This document shows, piece by piece, positions 17,978 to 20,131 of a stretch of 20,131 nt of DNA. The translations under genes were made by a program, and so were the position numbers. The notes beneath the pieces were generated by a model. The model was not told the origin of the DNA. It did not search any database and worked only from the letters and a program-made list of their open reading frames with translations. Numbering within the stretch: the stretch's first letter is position 1; the number at the start of each line of letters is the position of its first letter. The DNA comes from Intoshia linei (lineage: Eukaryota > Orthonectida > Rhopaluridae), in NCBI GenBank assembly GCA_001642005.1, contig LWCA01000693.1:1-20131 (forward strand). Direction: 5' to 3'.

Positions 17978-18560
17978 TTAATCTTTGATGCATATTATCG
18001 TACAGAAGTTCAATATTGTTACTTTGTTTAATTTGATTAGTCGTTAAGTCGTAATCAACTAAGATCTTAGGTATAGAAAAATTCCGTGGATCCCTATTTT
18101 TATAAATTTTTTTGATTTTTAAATGTGATAGGCACATTGGGAACATAAGCGCTGTTATGGTTAGAAAAGGACTTTTGGACTCTTCATTGTTGGACACAGG
18201 CAGTGGACCCATAATGTTCACTTGCCAAAGTTCGTTGAATTTTTTACATAATACTGGTGTTAATTTTTTTGTAAATATATGATTGCGATGTTTAGATGTC
18301 CTGCATTTATCACATTTTGATATGTAAGTTTTTACTTGATTAATGAGATTTAACTTTGACTTTAACTTTGATTTAATTGAGTCTTAACTTTCTAAATCAT
18401 ATGTTTGTAAATTTTGTAACCATCTAAATTCTTGATATGGAAAATTGTCGGAATTATTTATATATGTTAACAAATTATGATCAGTTAAGATATAGCATTT
18501 CTTTCCCATCTCATAATATTTGAAATTATTTACCGCCCAATAAACAGCAAAAAATTTCAA
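17955..18560 (-). pseudogene. Ty3/gypsy-like pol remnant: RNase H and integrase N-terminus
   Basis: One minus-strand frame runs from 18560 to a stop at 17955-17957, with a single internal TAA at 18384-18386. First comes retroelement RNase H: FFAVYWAVNNFKYYEMGKKC, YILTDHNLLTYI with the TDH motif, then FRWLQNLQTYDLES. After the stop, KTYISKCDKCRTSKH carries the C-x2-C half of the integrase zinc-binding motif, and ELWQVNIMGPLPVS matches 'W..D..GPLP.S' at the start of the integrase core. The first catalytic aspartate of that core is asparagine. The linker between RNase H and zinc finger is much too short, so an internal deletion is likely. From about 18120 downward (KKIYKNRDPRNFSIPKILVD) the match to integrase stops. 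The upstream side is cut off at 18561 by a modular repeat. The element is dead. Confidence 0.82.
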
Positions 18561-19410
18561 TCCGAATAAGTGACGACTTCACATTCAAAAAAGCATTTTA
18601 GTATTCATATATTTTTTATCCAAAATATTTTATTAAAACAAAAAATATGAAATAATTAACTGCCCAAAAATTTAAAAAAAGGATTATTCTGATAGAGCTT
18701 ATTCCAGTTGATATAAATACAAAATTTCAACCCCAGAAATCTATAAATTCCCGGTGATAAATAATTTTTAATATATTATCAACCAATGTTTCAAATATTT
18801 CGATTAAAATAAAAAATTGAAAATGTAAATATTGATACAACAATTTCAAAAAAAATGTGTATTATACGTCTACACATTTCCAATGAATACATATGGGTGA
18901 AAATCTATAAAATAATTCATTGCTACGCAATTCTTAAATTTTTATTTTCACAGTTTTTATAATCTTTAAATTTTAATACTACAGCAATGAATTTATACAA
19001 TTAAATTTATACAACTGAAACGTGTTAGTTTTTTTATTGATAATTTTTACAAATTTAACATAAAATGATAAAAAGAAAAGTTACATTCACAAGAAAAAAG
19101 GCCAAAAGTATGAATACATTTTTAACATCAATCATTTTTATATTACAATCCTTTGCAATAATGGTAAAATTCGACTGAAATATTTATAAAGTGAAGATTC
19201 AATTAATTATTGATACACAATTGGTATTTTTAAGTATTTATTAAATTGATACTGAATATATGTCATCACATTGAAAATGACAAAATATGTTTTTATAATT
19301 TTATTTTTTCTGGAATTTATGCTATTTTGACAAAATTTTTAATGAGTGTTTTTACTTTATTGTTAAGATTATACAACTCATTCTGTCTAATAAATTAAAC
19401 TGTTTTTACT
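18561..19410 (+). repeat. Modular repeat, end of 'A', middle and 'B' segments
   Basis: It starts at TCCGAATAAGTGACGACTTC, next to the truncated gypsy RNase H. It passes GCTTATTCCAGTTGATATAA, AATGTAAATATTGATACAAC, TACACATTTCCAATGAATAC, CATTGCTACGCAATTC, ACATTCACAAGAAAAAAGGC and TTTGCAATAATGGTAAAATT to TCTGTCTAATAAATTAAAC. It is the longest single copy and shows that the 'A', middle and 'B' parts belong together in this order. The last part of 'B' is duplicated near 19335-19430. Confidence 0.75.
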
Positions 19411-19845
19411 TTATTTTTAATATTACACTAGACCACACAGAAAAATACATCTGCATACAAATAATACCATTTTGTGGATAATCTAGCCCTGATTTTAATG
19501 ATATTATATATTTATTAGTTTTAGTTCATATAACCCAGTTATTAACACTTTTAATGTTAAAAAAAATATAACAAAGTTTCATTTCAATTCTAAAATTGAC
19601 CAATTATATCATTCAAAATAATGTTTACTTAAAAAAAGGTGAAGTTTTTTAAGTTTGAATACTTATTTATTAATTTAAAATGCATGTCTACGAAATAAAC
19701 GGAACATATCATCGCTTTTGATGTGGTATATATTTGCCAAACACTAAAAAATGTCACTATAACTGATAAATGTAATTGTTTGATAATTCAAATATACAGT
19801 TTAATACACGAGAATCAACTTTAAAATGCCTTAAATCTATATCAA
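19411..19845. other. Spacer, no gene seen
   Basis: A+T-rich with many stops. No transposon end was identified, although the following protein fragment may belong to an element that starts here. Confidence 0.4.
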
Positions 19846-20131
19846 ATGTGCCATTCGTCTATAATGAGATTTAAAAAGCGATTTATAACACCTAGAATAT
19901 GGAAAAATTCAGAAAATGCGAATGACTGCTATTTCTGTATTCTGAAAAGAAGAAAACAAACAAATAAATTAAACCTTTACTCTTATCCAGCCACCAAAAG
20001 TTCAACTTTACCAATTTCAATGAAGTATATAATTTAGTTTCATCATCCCAGCCATTATCATTTTAAGAAACAATTGTTTCAATGTATACTGAGGAATATC
20101 CACATCAACCAATTATTATTACAAAAAAAAA
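19846..20131 (+). pseudogene. Fragment of an uncharacterised multicopy arthropod/cnidarian protein family
   Basis: The frame at 19846-20037 contains ITPRIWKNSENANDCYFC followed by a lysine-rich stretch and YSYPATKSSTLPI. This corresponds, from memory, to 'VPMIWREPxxHxxDCYFC...K..I.YPNLPSAxRPV', a block found in many near-identical predicted proteins of aphids, hydra and similar genomes. After a frameshift near 20015 the text continues to the window end as FNEVYNLVSSSQPLSF, a stop, then SMYTEEYPHQPIIIT, similar to the 'EPHLITQxELNDL' part that follows in that family. The DCYFC cysteines are kept, but the WRE core is WKN and the usual histidine is lost. The family's function is not established to my knowledge; its copy number suggests a mobile origin. 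This copy is decayed and runs off the edge. Confidence 0.6.

Noticed and set aside
1-20131. tRNA, rRNA or CRISPR arrays
   Set aside because: Scanning both strands showed no cloverleaf with conserved arms, no rRNA blocks and no regularly spaced identical repeats with unique spacers.

Overview
The window looks like a gene-poor, repeat-rich stretch of an animal nuclear genome, most likely an arthropod and plausibly a sap-feeding insect. It is very A+T-rich (roughly three quarters or more by eye). It has GT-AG introns, remnants of several DNA transposon superfamilies (Tc1, hAT and a 9-bp-duplication MITE), a Ty3/gypsy-like remnant and no bacterial-style operons. The taxon is an inference from these features, not something a marker gene proves.

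The main result is one host-type gene with no long open reading frame. A dual-specificity protein phosphatase of the DUSP15/DUSP22 type is spread over four + strand exons at 8822-8938, 11123-11253, 15450-15612 and 16862-16933. All junctions have AG/GT splice sites and the phases are compatible, so the exons join into 160 codons plus a stop. The exons carry the N-terminal 'LPxLYIGN' block, the general-acid aspartate, the HC-x5-R catalytic loop and the 'PNxGFxxQL' block. The short 5' exon with the start codon was not found with confidence.

Layout. 1-202: 5' end of a Tc1-like element on the minus strand. 228-279: overlapping hairpins. 399-977: a 579-bp MITE with a 9-bp target duplication. 1251-1658: an unrecognised coding-like patch. 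2644-4583: a complete but mutated hAT element with a perfect 8-bp duplication. 4732-8448: repeat-family pieces, a broken Tc1-like transposase (5541-5992) and two orphan transposon ends. 8822-16933: the phosphatase gene, whose introns hold a 1.5-kb non-autonomous hAT (9547-11049), several copies of a modular repeat, and a 1482-bp element (13223-14704) with a perfect 8-bp duplication and an unusual RNase-H-like transposase remnant. 17825-18560: a minus-strand gypsy-like pol remnant leading to a polypurine tract and LTR start near 17729. 18561-19410: another modular repeat copy. 19846-20131: a decayed fragment of a multicopy uncharacterised protein family.

Apart from the phosphatase, no intact gene is visible. 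Every transposase-like sequence carries frameshifts or stops or is truncated, so the transposable elements here are fossils or non-autonomous. All family names come from recognising motifs by eye; no database search was run.
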